Assembly (NCBI GenBank): GCA_020343675.1
Contig: CP070806.1
Span: forward strand, 4,425,121 to 4,473,130
Direction: 5' to 3'
DNA from: Phycisphaerales bacterium
Lineage (GTDB): Bacteria > Planctomycetota > Phycisphaerae > Sedimentisphaerales > Anaerobacaceae
DNA length: 48,010 bases
The notes beneath the pieces were generated by a model. The model was not told the origin of the DNA, did not search any database, and saw nothing but the letters and a program-made list of their open reading frames with translations. Of this stretch, positions 18,634 to 27,816 are shown in pieces. Position numbers and translations under genes: made by a program. Within the stretch, counting starts at the first letter, position 1; every line of letters begins with the position of its first letter.

Positions 18634-20026
18634 AAAGTGCCGATTCCGAGTAAGAGACAGGATTGTAATCCAGCTCTCGATACAAATCGAAGCCGGCCGG
18701 AATCTTCGTGCTGCCCGCCCGGTCAAAATTCATGACCGCGTTGCCCTCGACGACCGTCGGGCTATTCGAGTAATTCACAATCGAGCCTTTGATCTGCGCA
18801 TTTACATTGCCCGAGAAGTGTATGCCGCTGACCGCTATGACTCCTTCCAGCGTGGAGAAGTTGCCGCTGAAAGTCGTGAAGAAACCCGGAGCAAGGATGG
18901 ACGTGCCCTCCTCGGCGCGAAGCGCATCAAACTGGGGATCGTTCGGGTACGGACCGCTGGCGAAATTGCCCTGAATGTCAATTCTGCGAGTGCCTGGGTC
19001 GGGATTATGCACGTCCCCATCGCCCACGATGATGCCGTTGAGGGCCACGTTCTTTCCAAATGTCACCCTGTTGGGCGATTCGATAAACAAGACGCCATTT
19101 ATTGTGGCCGTGCCCTGAAAAACAGGATTGGTCCCAGCCTTTATCATCGCATTGGTCAGAGTGATTCCTGGAGCGCTCAGATCGGTGGAGCTGTCAATGA
19201 GAGGCCCCGTAGCATAGGTCCTGAAGCGATCCGTGTCAGGGACGGGAAACTCGGGGCTGTCATTGCCGATAGAGACGTGATTGTCGATAGCGGTCTGGCC
19301 GTGGTCGCCGGCGATTTGCACATCGGACTGAAAATCGACATTGGCGACCGGGTTGCCTATGTTGACCTCCCCATCGAAGTTCAGGTTGCCGATACTGAGC
19401 ATGGCAATGGGATTGGCTAGACTTTCGATGAAGATGTCCGCCTCCCATGCGGAGTTCACAGCGGTTATCGTGGGGTTGCCCGGGAAGTTGACGGGCCCTT
19501 TCGTAGCCAGGCCAAAATTGAAAATTGGAAAGACGTAAGGCTGGATGTTGTACTGAATATCTATGGCGCGCTTTATGTCCCCACTGTAGCCTGTGACGCG
19601 AGTCTGCAGGATTGTGGGTTGGCTGGCATCGATCTTCAAACTTCCGTCGAATCTCCGGCCGGTTGTCGAGTCCAGCATCACGGCTCCGATCGTTCCGTCG
19701 CTCTGAACGGTCAGATTCGTAACCGCGCTGTCGCTCAAGTCGTTCTGCAGTGCAGCCACAATCGTAGTGAAGTACTCGGCCTGTGGCGTCGAGCTTGAGA
19801 ACAGCACACGACTGAGCCAGTACCTGATGACCTCCTGGCCGGATTGCGCAGTCGCAAGGGCCGCGTTGACATTGTGGTGATTCGAGGCAAGTTGGATGTT
19901 TGTACTCGAAAGAGTCATCATACTGATGGCCAGGGCCGAGAATATGAGCACAAACATCAGCGAGACGATCAGCGCGCTGGCGCGGCGATTGCGGCACGCT
20001 TTCTTTACCTTTTTTGCGGGCGTCAT
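18632..20026 (-). CDS. PilX-like pseudopilin with a beta-helix-type passenger
   Basis: 464 residues. ATG 20024-20026 follows a GGGGAG-rich stretch by 7 bp; an in-frame ATG at 20056 has no ribosome site. A basic start (KKVKKACRNRRAS) precedes one hydrophobic helix (ALIVSLMFVLIFSALAISMM) that continues into a polar amphipathic helix rich in Asn and Gln, the layout of PilX or type II secretion minor pseudopilins. No Glu is seen at the usual position after the cleavage glycine. The remaining roughly 400 residues are full of short repeated beta strands (GNLNFDG, GTATINGVLFI, GKNVALNGIIVGDG), as in a right-handed beta-helix. No other pilus gene is nearby. It probably sits in the membrane and displays the helix outside. 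Confidence 0.7.
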   Translation of the reverse strand: MTPAKKVKKACRNRRASALIVSLMFVLIFSALAISMMTLSSTNIQLASNHHNVNAALATAQSGQEVIRYWLSRVLFSSSTPQAEYFTTIVAALQNDLSDSAVTNLTVQSDGTIGAVMLDSTTGRRFDGSLKIDASQPTILQTRVTGYSGDIKRAIDIQYNIQPYVFPIFNFGLATKGPVNFPGNPTITAVNSAWEADIFIESLANPIAMLSIGNLNFDGEVNIGNPVANVDFQSDVQIAGDHGQTAIDNHVSIGNDSPEFPVPDTDRFRTYATGPLIDSSTDLSAPGITLTNAMIKAGTNPVFQGTATINGVLFIESPNRVTFGKNVALNGIIVGDGDVHNPDPGTRRIDIQGNFASGPYPNDPQFDALRAEEGTSILAPGFFTTFSGNFSTLEGVIAVSGIHFSGNVNAQIKGSIVNYSNSPTVVEGNAVMNFDRAGSTKIPAGFDLYRELDYNPVSYSESAL

Positions 20027-20535
20027 CTTTCTCCCCCCCCAAGGAAAAGCCCCCATTAAGCAGACATTCTGTGACTTCTATGTGCCAGTTAAAGTATAAC
20101 AAACGCCTGACCGGGGGCAAAACGGCCGCCCCCAAACGAGACCGCACTCCCCTGGCTCTTCGGAACAGCTATCTCTTTCTCTTCTTTATGGGACTTTATG
20201 AGTGCCCCGATGGACCACCCGAGTTCTGGAGTTCAGGCCGACTCCTGCGAAGTCCGACTGTCCGAAGTTCGGCCATAAGTCAACTTTGGTGTGCTCTTTG
20301 ATTTTTGAGAAAGTAGTGAATAGGGGTGCTCTTCCCGCCGAAATGGAGATGGAAACCCATCAGGTTCCCAATATTGGCAAATTGGCAAGCAGTCGCAAGA
20401 ACTTTTCTTGCAGTCTGGGGTATAATCTGCTACAATAAACGTTTTGTGAGGGTCTTTTCCTAATCATGGGAAGAATCAACGGTTATGTATGACCCATCGA
20501 ATCCCTTTGGTATTGTTCAGTAGTAAGAATGACCG
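20027..20535. promoter_or_regulatory. Divergent intergenic region before the haem operon, with a -10-like box
   Basis: About 500 bp with no gene. A perfect TATAAT lies at 20421-20426 (GGGGTATAATCTGC), but no good -35 box stands 16-18 bp in front of it, so the promoter call is weak. The middle (about 20215-20275) has imperfect repeats of a TCCGA/TTCGG kind. The leader from the box to ahbB is about 105 bp. Confidence 0.35.
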
Positions 20536-21048
20536 ATGAAGTGTCCGATTTCCGATGTTGACCGGAGGGTGCTGACTGTTCTTCAGGGGGGATTTCCCAG
20601 AAGTCAAACCCCCTACAAGGACATGGCCGAGCAGGCGGGAATCAGCGTGACAGAACTGCTGGCCACCCTGGAGAACTGGAAGCGGGAAGGCAAACTCCGG
20701 CGAATAGGCTCCATTGTCGATCATTTCAAAGTGGGCCTGTCCGGCGGGGCGATGGTTGTCTGGCATGTTGAGCCTCCGCGTCTGGAACAGGTAGGGGCGA
20801 TGTTGGCAGGTTTCAAAGAGGTCAGTCATGCCTACGAGCGGGATGTGGCTGAGAACTGGCCTTTCAATCTGTACACGATGGTCCACGGGACGGATAGCGA
20901 ACACGTGGAGCAGACGGTCGAGCGTATGAGTCGAGCGTGCGGCATATCCGACTGCCGCATACTGAAGACTGAAAAGGAACTCAAGAAGGTCCCGCCGACC
21001 TACTTCCCGGATCCGGGTTCGGACGGTGCTCAGGCTAAGGGAGAATAA
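20536..21048 (+). CDS. ahbB: Sirohaem decarboxylase subunit, AhbB-type
   Basis: 170 residues. The protein has an AsnC/Lrp-like winged helix (about 5-60, with GKLRRIGSIVDHFKVG) and an alpha-beta domain carrying SHAYERD-x4-NWPFNLYTMVHG, the pattern of the AhbB/NirH branch. AhbA and AhbB together remove two acetate carboxyls from sirohaem to give 12,18-didecarboxysirohaem. The short C-terminal KKVPPTYF tail is also common in AhbB. Many such proteins are misnamed transcription regulators, but the company of hemA, ahbC and ahbD speaks for the enzyme. Its partner subunit gene is not adjacent; it lies at 32777. First gene of a five-gene group; the HemX-like gene starts 3 bp later. Confidence 0.82.
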   Translation: MKCPISDVDRRVLTVLQGGFPRSQTPYKDMAEQAGISVTELLATLENWKREGKLRRIGSIVDHFKVGLSGGAMVVWHVEPPRLEQVGAMLAGFKEVSHAYERDVAENWPFNLYTMVHGTDSEHVEQTVERMSRACGISDCRILKTEKELKKVPPTYFPDPGSDGAQAKGE

Positions 21049-21051
21049 AGG

Positions 21052-21933
21052 ATGTCTGGACTGCCTTTGCGTGAAACGGTGATTTTTGCTCTGGTCGTTG
21101 CGATATATTTAGCCGCGGCGGTGGTGGGCGTTCTTCAACTGCGTTCGAGGGGGGAGAAATACAGGCGATTTCTTCTGCCCTTGGTTTCGTTGGCCCTGAC
21201 CCTCGAGGCGGTGATACTTGTTTTCAGGGCCGTCACGATAAAAGCGGTGCCGCTGACCGGCCTGTTTGAGTCGATGATTGTATTGACTATCGTGTTTGGC
21301 CTGACCTACCTTTTTCTCAGTATCGCTATCCAGCAGGTGTGGTTCGGTTCGGTGATGGTATGGGTGATCCTGTCGCTCGTTTTGCTGGCCGGGATAGTCG
21401 CCGAACCGGCCGCGCAGGCCCATGCCGCCGCTTCCACGCCGTGGGCCATTATTCACGCCATAGCCATGATCCTCGGAGGCGCTGCAGCGATGCTCGCAAT
21501 GGCCAGCGCGGTGCTTTACCTTTTTGCCAGGCGAAGACTCAAACAAAAGGACCTGCTCGGCGTCCTTGGCAAGGTGCCCAACGTCGAGAAGCTCGAGCGC
21601 ATGAACCTACTCGGTCTGAAGTCCTGCTTCGTACTGATTACCTTCGGGCTGGTAAGCGGCATGGGCCTGGCGGCGACATCAACCTCGCTCGACATGACGG
21701 CCCATGATTGGCTCACGGACCCGAAAATTGTCCTTGTCGCAGTCGTGTGGCTGCTTCTGGGAACAATCCTGGCGTTGTGGAGGACGGTCAAGCTGAAGGA
21801 AAAGACGATTGCTCACGTGACGATTGTCGCGTTCGCTTTGATTCTATTTGCCGTGGTGGGCACTTCGATATTCTGTGGGACAGGGCACGACTTTACCGGC
21901 GGTGACATTGAGACTTCCGAACAGGTCAGATAG
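21052..21933 (+). CDS. HemX/CcsA-like eight-helix membrane protein
   Basis: 293 residues with about eight membrane helices. The GLFESMI segment after helix 2 matches the position of the PLxNLYES motif of the cytochrome c assembly (CcsA/CcmC/HemX) family, and a histidine in AIIHAIAM at the start of helix 5 is a candidate haem ligand. The tryptophan-rich WWD motif of true haem exporters was not found, so a HemX-like role fits better. HemX of Bacillus lies next to hemA and lowers HemA level. Here it lies 3 bp after ahbB and 12 bp before hemA. It may tune glutamyl-tRNA reductase or handle haem at the membrane. A role in cytochrome c maturation remains possible given the many c-type cytochromes downstream. 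Confidence 0.75.
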   Translation: MSGLPLRETVIFALVVAIYLAAAVVGVLQLRSRGEKYRRFLLPLVSLALTLEAVILVFRAVTIKAVPLTGLFESMIVLTIVFGLTYLFLSIAIQQVWFGSVMVWVILSLVLLAGIVAEPAAQAHAAASTPWAIIHAIAMILGGAAAMLAMASAVLYLFARRRLKQKDLLGVLGKVPNVEKLERMNLLGLKSCFVLITFGLVSGMGLAATSTSLDMTAHDWLTDPKIVLVAVVWLLLGTILALWRTVKLKEKTIAHVTIVAFALILFAVVGTSIFCGTGHDFTGGDIETSEQVR

Positions 21934-21945
21934 TAAGAGCAAGGC

Positions 21946-23253
21946 ATGAAGATCGCAGTATTGGGACTCAACCATAAAACGGCTTCGGTGGAGATTCGCG
22001 AGAAGCTGGCCTTCGACGCCGAAGCGACGAGCAGGGCGCTTTGCGAGCTCAAAAAGAGGTTCGCCCAGGCAGAGTTCGTGCTTCTATCGACGTGCAACCG
22101 TGTCGAGCTTTATTGCGCCGGCAAGCACTGCCAGGGCGCCGATCCGGAACGGCTCGCCGAGTTCCTCGCTGAGTTCCAGAATATCGAGTTGGACAAGTTC
22201 AGCCCGTTCCTTTACATGTATGAAGACGACGATGCGGTTCGGCACCTGCTGACCGTCGCATCGAGCCTGGACAGCCTCGTCGTGGGCGAGGCGCAAATCA
22301 TCGGGCAGGTCAAAGAGAGCTACAAGCTCGCCTGTGCTGCCAAGACCACGGGCAAAGTCCTCAACCGTCTGTTCCACTGTGCCTTTGCCGCGAGCAAGCA
22401 GGTTTGTACGACGACTTCCATCTCAAGCGGCCGGGTCAGTGTTGCAGGCGTCGCGGTCGAGCTGGCCAAGCAGCTTTTTGCCGATATCTCATCGGCCAGG
22501 GTGGTCGTCATCGGCGCCGGTGACATGGGCCAGCTCCTGGTCCAGCACCTCCTTCAAGTGGGGGCCCGGGACATTACCGTGGTCAACCGTTCGTACGACC
22601 GCGGATTGAAGCTGGCCAAGGAGTGCGGGATCAGGGCTCAGAAATGGGAACAGCTCGAAGAGCAGTTGATTCAGGCCAACATTGCCATCGCCTCGGCCTC
22701 GGTGCAGGATTACCTGTTTAAGAGAGAGTCGTTCAAGAAGATCATGGCGCAGCGCAAGGATGGGACGCTGCTGATTATCGATATTGCTGTACCGCGGAAC
22801 TTCGAGTCGGCGGTCAATGAATTCGAGGGCGTTTATCTGTACAGCGTGGATGACCTCGCGGCGGTGGTGGAGCAGAATCGAAAGGCCCGCGAGCGGGACA
22901 TGGCCCGGGGGATGAAGGTCGTTCTTGAAAATGTCGCGGACTTCATGGAGTGGTTCGGGGCCAAGGATATCGGGCCTCTGATCGGCCGGATGAAGGAGCA
23001 ATTCGTCCAGATCGGCAAGAATGAAATGGAGCGTTTCTTCGTCGGCAACAGAGAAGAGGCCTCGTGCAAAGAGGTCATGGAGGCCATGGTCAATCGCGTT
23101 GTCAACAAGCTGCTGCACTGCGTGATCAAGAACGTCAACGTGGTTGCTAAGGAGAACGGAGCGACCGAAGCGGCAAAACTGGTGACCCACATTGTCAGGC
23201 AGGCCGAAGAGATAACATCAGAACCGGATGACGCGGAGGATACGCAGTCGTGA
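21946..23253 (+). CDS. hemA: Glutamyl-tRNA reductase
   Basis: 435 residues, usual length. The first committed step of tetrapyrrole synthesis by the C5 route: glutamyl-tRNA plus NADPH gives glutamate-1-semialdehyde. The catalytic cysteine is C50 in LLSTCNRVELY. GLNHKTA opens the protein, VVGEAQIIGQVK lies near 110, and the NADPH fold begins VVVIGAGDMGQL near 185. The C-terminal helical dimerisation domain is complete. Its product is used by HemL, which is encoded at 29827-31107. It begins 12 bp after the HemX-like gene, and its stop overlaps the GTG start of ahbD (GTGA), which indicates translational coupling. Confidence 0.97.
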   Translation: MKIAVLGLNHKTASVEIREKLAFDAEATSRALCELKKRFAQAEFVLLSTCNRVELYCAGKHCQGADPERLAEFLAEFQNIELDKFSPFLYMYEDDDAVRHLLTVASSLDSLVVGEAQIIGQVKESYKLACAAKTTGKVLNRLFHCAFAASKQVCTTTSISSGRVSVAGVAVELAKQLFADISSARVVVIGAGDMGQLLVQHLLQVGARDITVVNRSYDRGLKLAKECGIRAQKWEQLEEQLIQANIAIASASVQDYLFKRESFKKIMAQRKDGTLLIIDIAVPRNFESAVNEFEGVYLYSVDDLAAVVEQNRKARERDMARGMKVVLENVADFMEWFGAKDIGPLIGRMKEQFVQIGKNEMERFFVGNREEASCKEVMEAMVNRVVNKLLHCVIKNVNVVAKENGATEAAKLVTHIVRQAEEITSEPDDAEDTQS

Positions 23254-24356
23254 AAGATATGCCGGAGGTCAGGCAGCTTTTGAGGCTCCTGTTTTGGGAG
23301 AGCACGATACGGTGTAACCTGACCTGCGCGCACTGCCGGCGCGTGGAGTCCGACCAGACCGCTCACAGAGACCTCTCGACTGCCCAGGCCAAAGATCTCA
23401 TCGGGCAGTTGGCTGAGATGGGCAAAGGTGGACCGATGATGCCCGTCCTAGTGTTTTCGGGGGGTGAGCCGCTCTGTCGCGAGGACCTGTTCGAGTTGGT
23501 AGGACAGGCCCGGAGCCTGGGGATTACGCCCGCCCTGGCGACGAATGGGACGTTGATCGATGCGGCTGTGGCCGGGCGGATACGCGAGAGCGGAGTCGCG
23601 AGGGTCTCGGTGAGTTTGGATGGAGCAACGGCTGAGGTCCACGACCGGCTGCGTCAACTGGCCGGGGCGTTCGAGAGGGCGATTGAGGGGATCGGCCATC
23701 TGCGTGATGTGAAGGTGCCCTTTCAGATAAATCTTACCCTGACCAAACATAACGCCGGACAACTGCACGAAGTCTATGAGCTTGCCAGATCGCTCGGCGC
23801 AGTGGCCGTGCACATATTCATGCTCGTGCCCGTCGGCTGTGGCCTGTCATTGGCCGAGACCGACATGCTCTCACCTGAACAGTACGAACAGAAAATGCTC
23901 GAGATATGCAGGCTCGATGGGCAGGGCAAACTTCAGATGAAAGTGACCTGCGGTCCTCACTATGAGCGAGTAATCAGGCAAGAGGGCTTGTACAAGTCTC
24001 GTATGAAGGCGAGCCGTGGCGGTGCCGTTCCGGGCAGGGCCGGACATGGAGGGACCTCGAAAGGCTGCCTTGCGGGTCTCGGGGTGCTCTTCGTCGGCCA
24101 TCAGGGCGACGTTTTCCCCTGTGGATACCTGCCCGTCAAGTGCGGAAACGTACTGGAACAAAGACTTTGCGATATTTGGTCTAAGAGCGAAGACCTCGCG
24201 CGCATGCGCAACACCAGCGAGCTCGAAGGCAAATGCGGGCTCTGTGGCTACCGCCAGATATGCGGCGGATGCCGCGGCAGGGCCTACGCCGCCACGGGCA
24301 ACTACATGGCTGAAGAACCGTTCTGTGCATATGTGCCGCCCGAGGTCATTCGTTGA
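23250..24356 (+). CDS. ahbD: Radical SAM haem synthase, AhbD-type
   Basis: 368 residues from the GTG at 23250, which overlaps the hemA stop and follows GGAGGA by 9 bp. The radical SAM cluster motif is C22-x3-C26-x2-C29 (RCNLTCAHC), followed by FSGGEPL. The C-terminus carries a second cysteine-rich domain: GCLAG, FPCGYLP, then KCGLCGYRQICGGCRGRAYA and EEPFCAY, very like AhbD. AhbD oxidatively decarboxylates the two propionates of Fe-coproporphyrin III to the vinyls of protohaem, the last step of the alternative pathway. The neighbours hemA and ahbC agree. Other radical SAM/SPASM enzymes look similar, but the whole set makes this assignment strong. Confidence 0.85.
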   Translation: MKDMPEVRQLLRLLFWESTIRCNLTCAHCRRVESDQTAHRDLSTAQAKDLIGQLAEMGKGGPMMPVLVFSGGEPLCREDLFELVGQARSLGITPALATNGTLIDAAVAGRIRESGVARVSVSLDGATAEVHDRLRQLAGAFERAIEGIGHLRDVKVPFQINLTLTKHNAGQLHEVYELARSLGAVAVHIFMLVPVGCGLSLAETDMLSPEQYEQKMLEICRLDGQGKLQMKVTCGPHYERVIRQEGLYKSRMKASRGGAVPGRAGHGGTSKGCLAGLGVLFVGHQGDVFPCGYLPVKCGNVLEQRLCDIWSKSEDLARMRNTSELEGKCGLCGYRQICGGCRGRAYAATGNYMAEEPFCAYVPPEVIR

Positions 24357-24389
24357 TGTCTCCGAGGATATTTTTTTAAAGGTTTATTT

Positions 24390-25640
24390 ATGATCAATAT
24401 CAGTAAATTGTATTGCGACCAAGTGACACCAGGCGATTGGCTGCGCTACGGAAAACCCGGTTCGGGCGAACGCGCCGGCGAAGTCGTGCCCAAGAAAGCC
24501 TCTGAAAGACGCCCCATCGTCGTCTGGAACATCACCCGCGCCTGCAATCTCAAGTGCGTGCATTGCTACAACGACAGCGGGGCCTGCAAAGCCGACGATG
24601 AGCTCGCCACCGACGAGGCCAAAGGCATCCTGGACGATCTCGTGCAGTTTGGCGTTCCCTCGGTGTTGTTCTCCGGCGGCGAGCCTCTGATGAGGCCCGA
24701 CCTGTTTGAACTGATTGGACATGCCGTTGAGCGGGGCCTGCGCGCGGTCATTTCAACGAACGGCACCCTCATCACGCCCGAGATGGCAAAGCGAATCAAG
24801 GACCACGGAGTTTCATACGTGGGCATCAGCCTGGACGGTATCGGCCCGGTCAATGACAAGTTCAGAGGCGTCACCGGGGCGTTTGAGCGCGCGGTCGCAG
24901 GCATAAAGAACTGCCAGGAGGCCGGCGTGCGAATCGGCCTGCGATTGACCTTGACGGGTAAGAATGTTCAGGACCTCGAGCGTTTGTTTGACTTCTTCGA
25001 GGCCGAGCAGATCGAGCGGGCCTGTTTCTATCATTTTGTTCCCAGCGGCAGAGGCGGGACAATGGCGGACGAGGACCTTACACACGTTCAAAGCAGGGAG
25101 GCCGTCGAGATGATATTAGCCAAAACGAAGCTGTTCAAGCAAGCGGGCAGGACGACGGATATCCTGACTGTGGATAACCACGTCGATGGCGTGTATCTGT
25201 ACCTGAAACTGCGGCAGGAGGATCCCAAACGCGCAGATGAGGTCTGGAAACTGCTCTGCTGGAACGGCGGTGGGATGTACAGCAGCGGCGTCGGTATAGG
25301 CTGTATTGATTTCCACGGAAAGGTGCATCCCGACCAGTTCTGGTGGCACTATAGCCTGGGCGATGTCCGGGAGAAACCATTCAGCCGGATTTGGATGGAC
25401 ACCTCCGATCCGCTGCTTCGGGGCCTGAAGGACCGTCGAGGCCACATCAAGGGAAGATGCAGGTTGTGCCGGTTCTTCGATGTCTGTGGCGGAAGTCTGA
25501 GGGTTCGCGCCGATCTGCATTTTGGCGATCCCTGGGCCCCGGACCCCGGCTGCTATCTGACGGATAACGAAATAGGCCTGGACGAGGCAAAACAAGCGGA
25601 GTTGGCGCGTACCGGAGACGCTTTCCAGATGCCCATGTAG
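24390..25640 (+). CDS. ahbC: Radical SAM 12,18-didecarboxysirohaem deacetylase, AhbC-type
   Basis: 416 residues; start preceded by AAAGG with 7 bp spacing. The N-terminus MINISKLYCDQ and LRYG is typical of AhbC. The radical SAM motif is C52-x3-C56-x2-C59 (ACNLKCVHCYND), followed by FSGGEPLMRPDLFEL. The C-terminal auxiliary cluster region has GIGCIDFHGKVHPDQFWWHYSLG and RCRLCRFFDVCGG. AhbC removes the two acetate side chains of 12,18-didecarboxysirohaem, giving Fe-coproporphyrin III, the substrate of AhbD just upstream. A NirJ-like role in haem d1 synthesis is the main alternative, but no other nir gene is present. Last gene of the ahbB-hemX-like-hemA-ahbD-ahbC group. Confidence 0.88.
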   Translation: MINISKLYCDQVTPGDWLRYGKPGSGERAGEVVPKKASERRPIVVWNITRACNLKCVHCYNDSGACKADDELATDEAKGILDDLVQFGVPSVLFSGGEPLMRPDLFELIGHAVERGLRAVISTNGTLITPEMAKRIKDHGVSYVGISLDGIGPVNDKFRGVTGAFERAVAGIKNCQEAGVRIGLRLTLTGKNVQDLERLFDFFEAEQIERACFYHFVPSGRGGTMADEDLTHVQSREAVEMILAKTKLFKQAGRTTDILTVDNHVDGVYLYLKLRQEDPKRADEVWKLLCWNGGGMYSSGVGIGCIDFHGKVHPDQFWWHYSLGDVREKPFSRIWMDTSDPLLRGLKDRRGHIKGRCRLCRFFDVCGGSLRVRADLHFGDPWAPDPGCYLTDNEIGLDEAKQAELARTGDAFQMPM

Positions 25641-25803
25641 TGGGCAGATGGGCTTGTTCCTCGGACGTATGGCAAACAGCCGGATTCAGCATGGTGCCTG
25701 GAGAGTATTTGTTTATCGACTGTTGATTCTTGAATCTTGGAAGTCGAAGGACAGAGTGAGGTGCTCAGAGAGTCAGTTTTTTCTCGAATACAGGAAGTTT
25801 TCC

Positions 25804-25832
25804 TTGCTTTTCTGTGGCAAAAAAGGTAGGAT
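25804..25832 (+). promoter_or_regulatory. Possible promoter for the kinase-NtrC gene pair
   Basis: TTGCTT (25804-25809), a 17-bp spacer and TAGGAT (25827-25832) lie about 70 bp before the kinase start, inside a 261-bp gap after ahbC. The gap also has a small GATTC-TT-GAATC dyad near 25720. Found by eye; moderate match to consensus. Confidence 0.4.
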
Positions 25833-25901
25833 ACCTGTTGTCTTGGAAAACGCCGCGTAATAGAAGATGCCGATGCAGGAAGGAAAGGGTGAGAGACAAC
25901 G

Positions 25902-27737
25902 ATGACTGCAAAGTCAGTAGTGGCAACCGATTTCATGGACAAGCCAAGTCAGTGTACTCGCGAAGCCCTCGTAGAGCAGATTCTCTGGCTGATACGGCTA
26001 CGGTGGATAGCCATCGGCGGGATGATCGGAGCGGCTCTGTTAGCCAGCCGTGTGTTTACTGTTCTGACCAACGTTGTACCCATCTATGGCTGCGCTGCCG
26101 CACTGCTGATCTCCAATATTCTGTATTTCCTGGCCGCAACAAAGAAGCCGGAGCAGGCAAGCCCGAGAGATCTGGTGTTGGGGATGATTCAAGTCGAACT
26201 GGATTTGTTCATACTCACGGCGGTTCTTCACTACTCGGGAGGCGTTGTCAATCCGTTTTTCCTTTTCTACATATTCCACGTCATCATCGCGGCCATCATA
26301 TTGCCGCGGAACCTGTCGTTCTGCGTCGGTCTGACGGCCATCCTGCTTTTTGGCCTCTTGGAGGTCAATGAGCTCAGCGGAGGTGCGCTGCTGAAAGGCT
26401 ATCATCCTCTTGAGCTTTCCGGCACCGGAGGCGTGTGGCGGGATCCGGTGTACGAGCTTGGAGTGTTCGGGGCGTTTGCCTGTACCGTGATGCTGGCCCA
26501 GTACCTGACCCGAATGATTATTACGCGAATGACCGCCAAGGAGCTCGAGGCGGCGCGAAATCACGATGTGCTCAGGGCCATCATCAACGCCATGTCGGAG
26601 GCACTCATATTTGTGACTAATGAGGGCAATGTGGCGATATGCAATCCGGCGGCCAAACTCTGGAAGAGGCAGAATGACCTTGGCGAACCGGGGCGTCCTC
26701 TCGACGATTTTCCCGCCCCTTTGGCCGAGGTGCTCAAGAGGCTTGTCTCTTCGGATGACAAAGCCGGGACGGTGGATACGTCCATAACATTTGAGACCTC
26801 CGGCCCACAGGCCAGCTATGTGGAAGCCAGGTCCTGCCCCGTCGTGGGTATCAACGGAAAGAAGCTGGGGAACGTCATTGTCGGCCAGGACCTCACCGAA
26901 CACAACAAGCTGGAGACCGATCTGCGGGAACGAACCGAGGAACTGACGGAGATCAACGAGATCCTGAAGATGTCCCAACTGGAGATGGCCCAGCGAGAGA
27001 AGATGGTCGCTATCGGGCAGATGGCCACAGGCATCGCGCATGAGATAGGCAATCCGCTGGCCAGCATCTCGTCGGTGGCGCAGTACCTGGTCCGAAAGCT
27101 CACCGTGCACGAACAGAAGGAACATCTGTTAGTGATACAGTATCATGTCAGCCGAATTTCAAATATTCTCAAGCGAATGCTGAGCCTGTCGCGTCCGGCC
27201 ACGAGCGAGTATCGATGGACGGATATCAACGAGCTTATCGAGAGCACGTTGTCCCTTGTTAATTTCGACAAGCGCGCGCGATCGGTGGCCATCCGGAATA
27301 TTGCCAATCCTGATGTGCCGACTGTGTGGCTGAATCCACAGCATTTCGAGCAGGTGTTTCTCAACATCTTTATCAATGCCCTGGACGCGATGGATGCCAA
27401 ACAGAACGATCAGGAGCATGTGCTTGAGATAACGAGGGAGCTGAAGGACGGAATGCTCGAGATTCGAACGAGTGACACGGGCGTCGGGATGAGCCCCGAA
27501 GTCTGCCGGCGGGCCTTCGAATCGTTCTTTACCACCAAGGAGATTGGCAAGGGGACGGGGCTGGGGCTGTTTATCAGCTACAACCTTATTACGGAGGTGG
27601 ACGGAACGATCGTGTTGGAATCGGAGCCGGGCAAAGGAACGACGGTTGTCATCCGGATTCCTCCGAAGCCCAAGAAAGATTTGATGGATGGACACGACGC
27701 CCAGAGCCGTTTTGGCAACCGGGCCCGGGCGGTCTGA
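25902..27737 (+). CDS. Membrane sensor histidine kinase (RegB-like membrane domain, PAS, HisKA, HATPase)
   Basis: 611 residues. Order: short cytoplasmic start, about six membrane helices (27-215), a PAS domain (about 225-340, AIINAMSEALIFVTNEG), a coiled linker, HisKA with H380 in TGIAHEIGNPLAS, and HATPase (DTGVGMS, GTGLGL). Between helices the sequence LHYSGGVVNPFFLFYIFH resembles the GG-x2-NPF loop through which RegB/PrrB senses the quinone pool. The catalytic half is of the NtrB/AtoS kind, and the next gene, 79 bp on, is an NtrC-type regulator, which is therefore its likely partner. The second kinase at 39776 has a related membrane domain. Redox or quinone sensing is inferred from the motif and from the haem and NQR genes around it. 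Confidence 0.88.
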   Translation: MTAKSVVATDFMDKPSQCTREALVEQILWLIRLRWIAIGGMIGAALLASRVFTVLTNVVPIYGCAAALLISNILYFLAATKKPEQASPRDLVLGMIQVELDLFILTAVLHYSGGVVNPFFLFYIFHVIIAAIILPRNLSFCVGLTAILLFGLLEVNELSGGALLKGYHPLELSGTGGVWRDPVYELGVFGAFACTVMLAQYLTRMIITRMTAKELEAARNHDVLRAIINAMSEALIFVTNEGNVAICNPAAKLWKRQNDLGEPGRPLDDFPAPLAEVLKRLVSSDDKAGTVDTSITFETSGPQASYVEARSCPVVGINGKKLGNVIVGQDLTEHNKLETDLRERTEELTEINEILKMSQLEMAQREKMVAIGQMATGIAHEIGNPLASISSVAQYLVRKLTVHEQKEHLLVIQYHVSRISNILKRMLSLSRPATSEYRWTDINELIESTLSLVNFDKRARSVAIRNIANPDVPTVWLNPQHFEQVFLNIFINALDAMDAKQNDQEHVLEITRELKDGMLEIRTSDTGVGMSPEVCRRAFESFFTTKEIGKGTGLGLFISYNLITEVDGTIVLESEPGKGTTVVIRIPPKPKKDLMDGHDAQSRFGNRARAV

Positions 27738-27816
27738 ATGAAATAACGAACGATAGGTGACAATAACGTGAATGTTGCTGAGGAAAGATGTTTGGTGAAA
27801 AAGGTATAGGTGAGCA

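Noticed and set aside
20306-20311. A fourth TGAGAA half-site upstream of ahbB
   Set aside because: The other arm reads CTTTGA instead of TTCTCA, so it does not form the dyad.
21052-21933. True CcsA haem exporter / cytochrome c synthase
   Set aside because: The tryptophan-rich WWD segment is not present and no ResB gene is adjacent; HemX-like is the safer call.
26040-27125. Open frame of about 360 codons on the minus strand inside the first kinase
   Set aside because: It is rich in His, Gln and Arg without pattern and lies opposite a kinase whose domains are intact.
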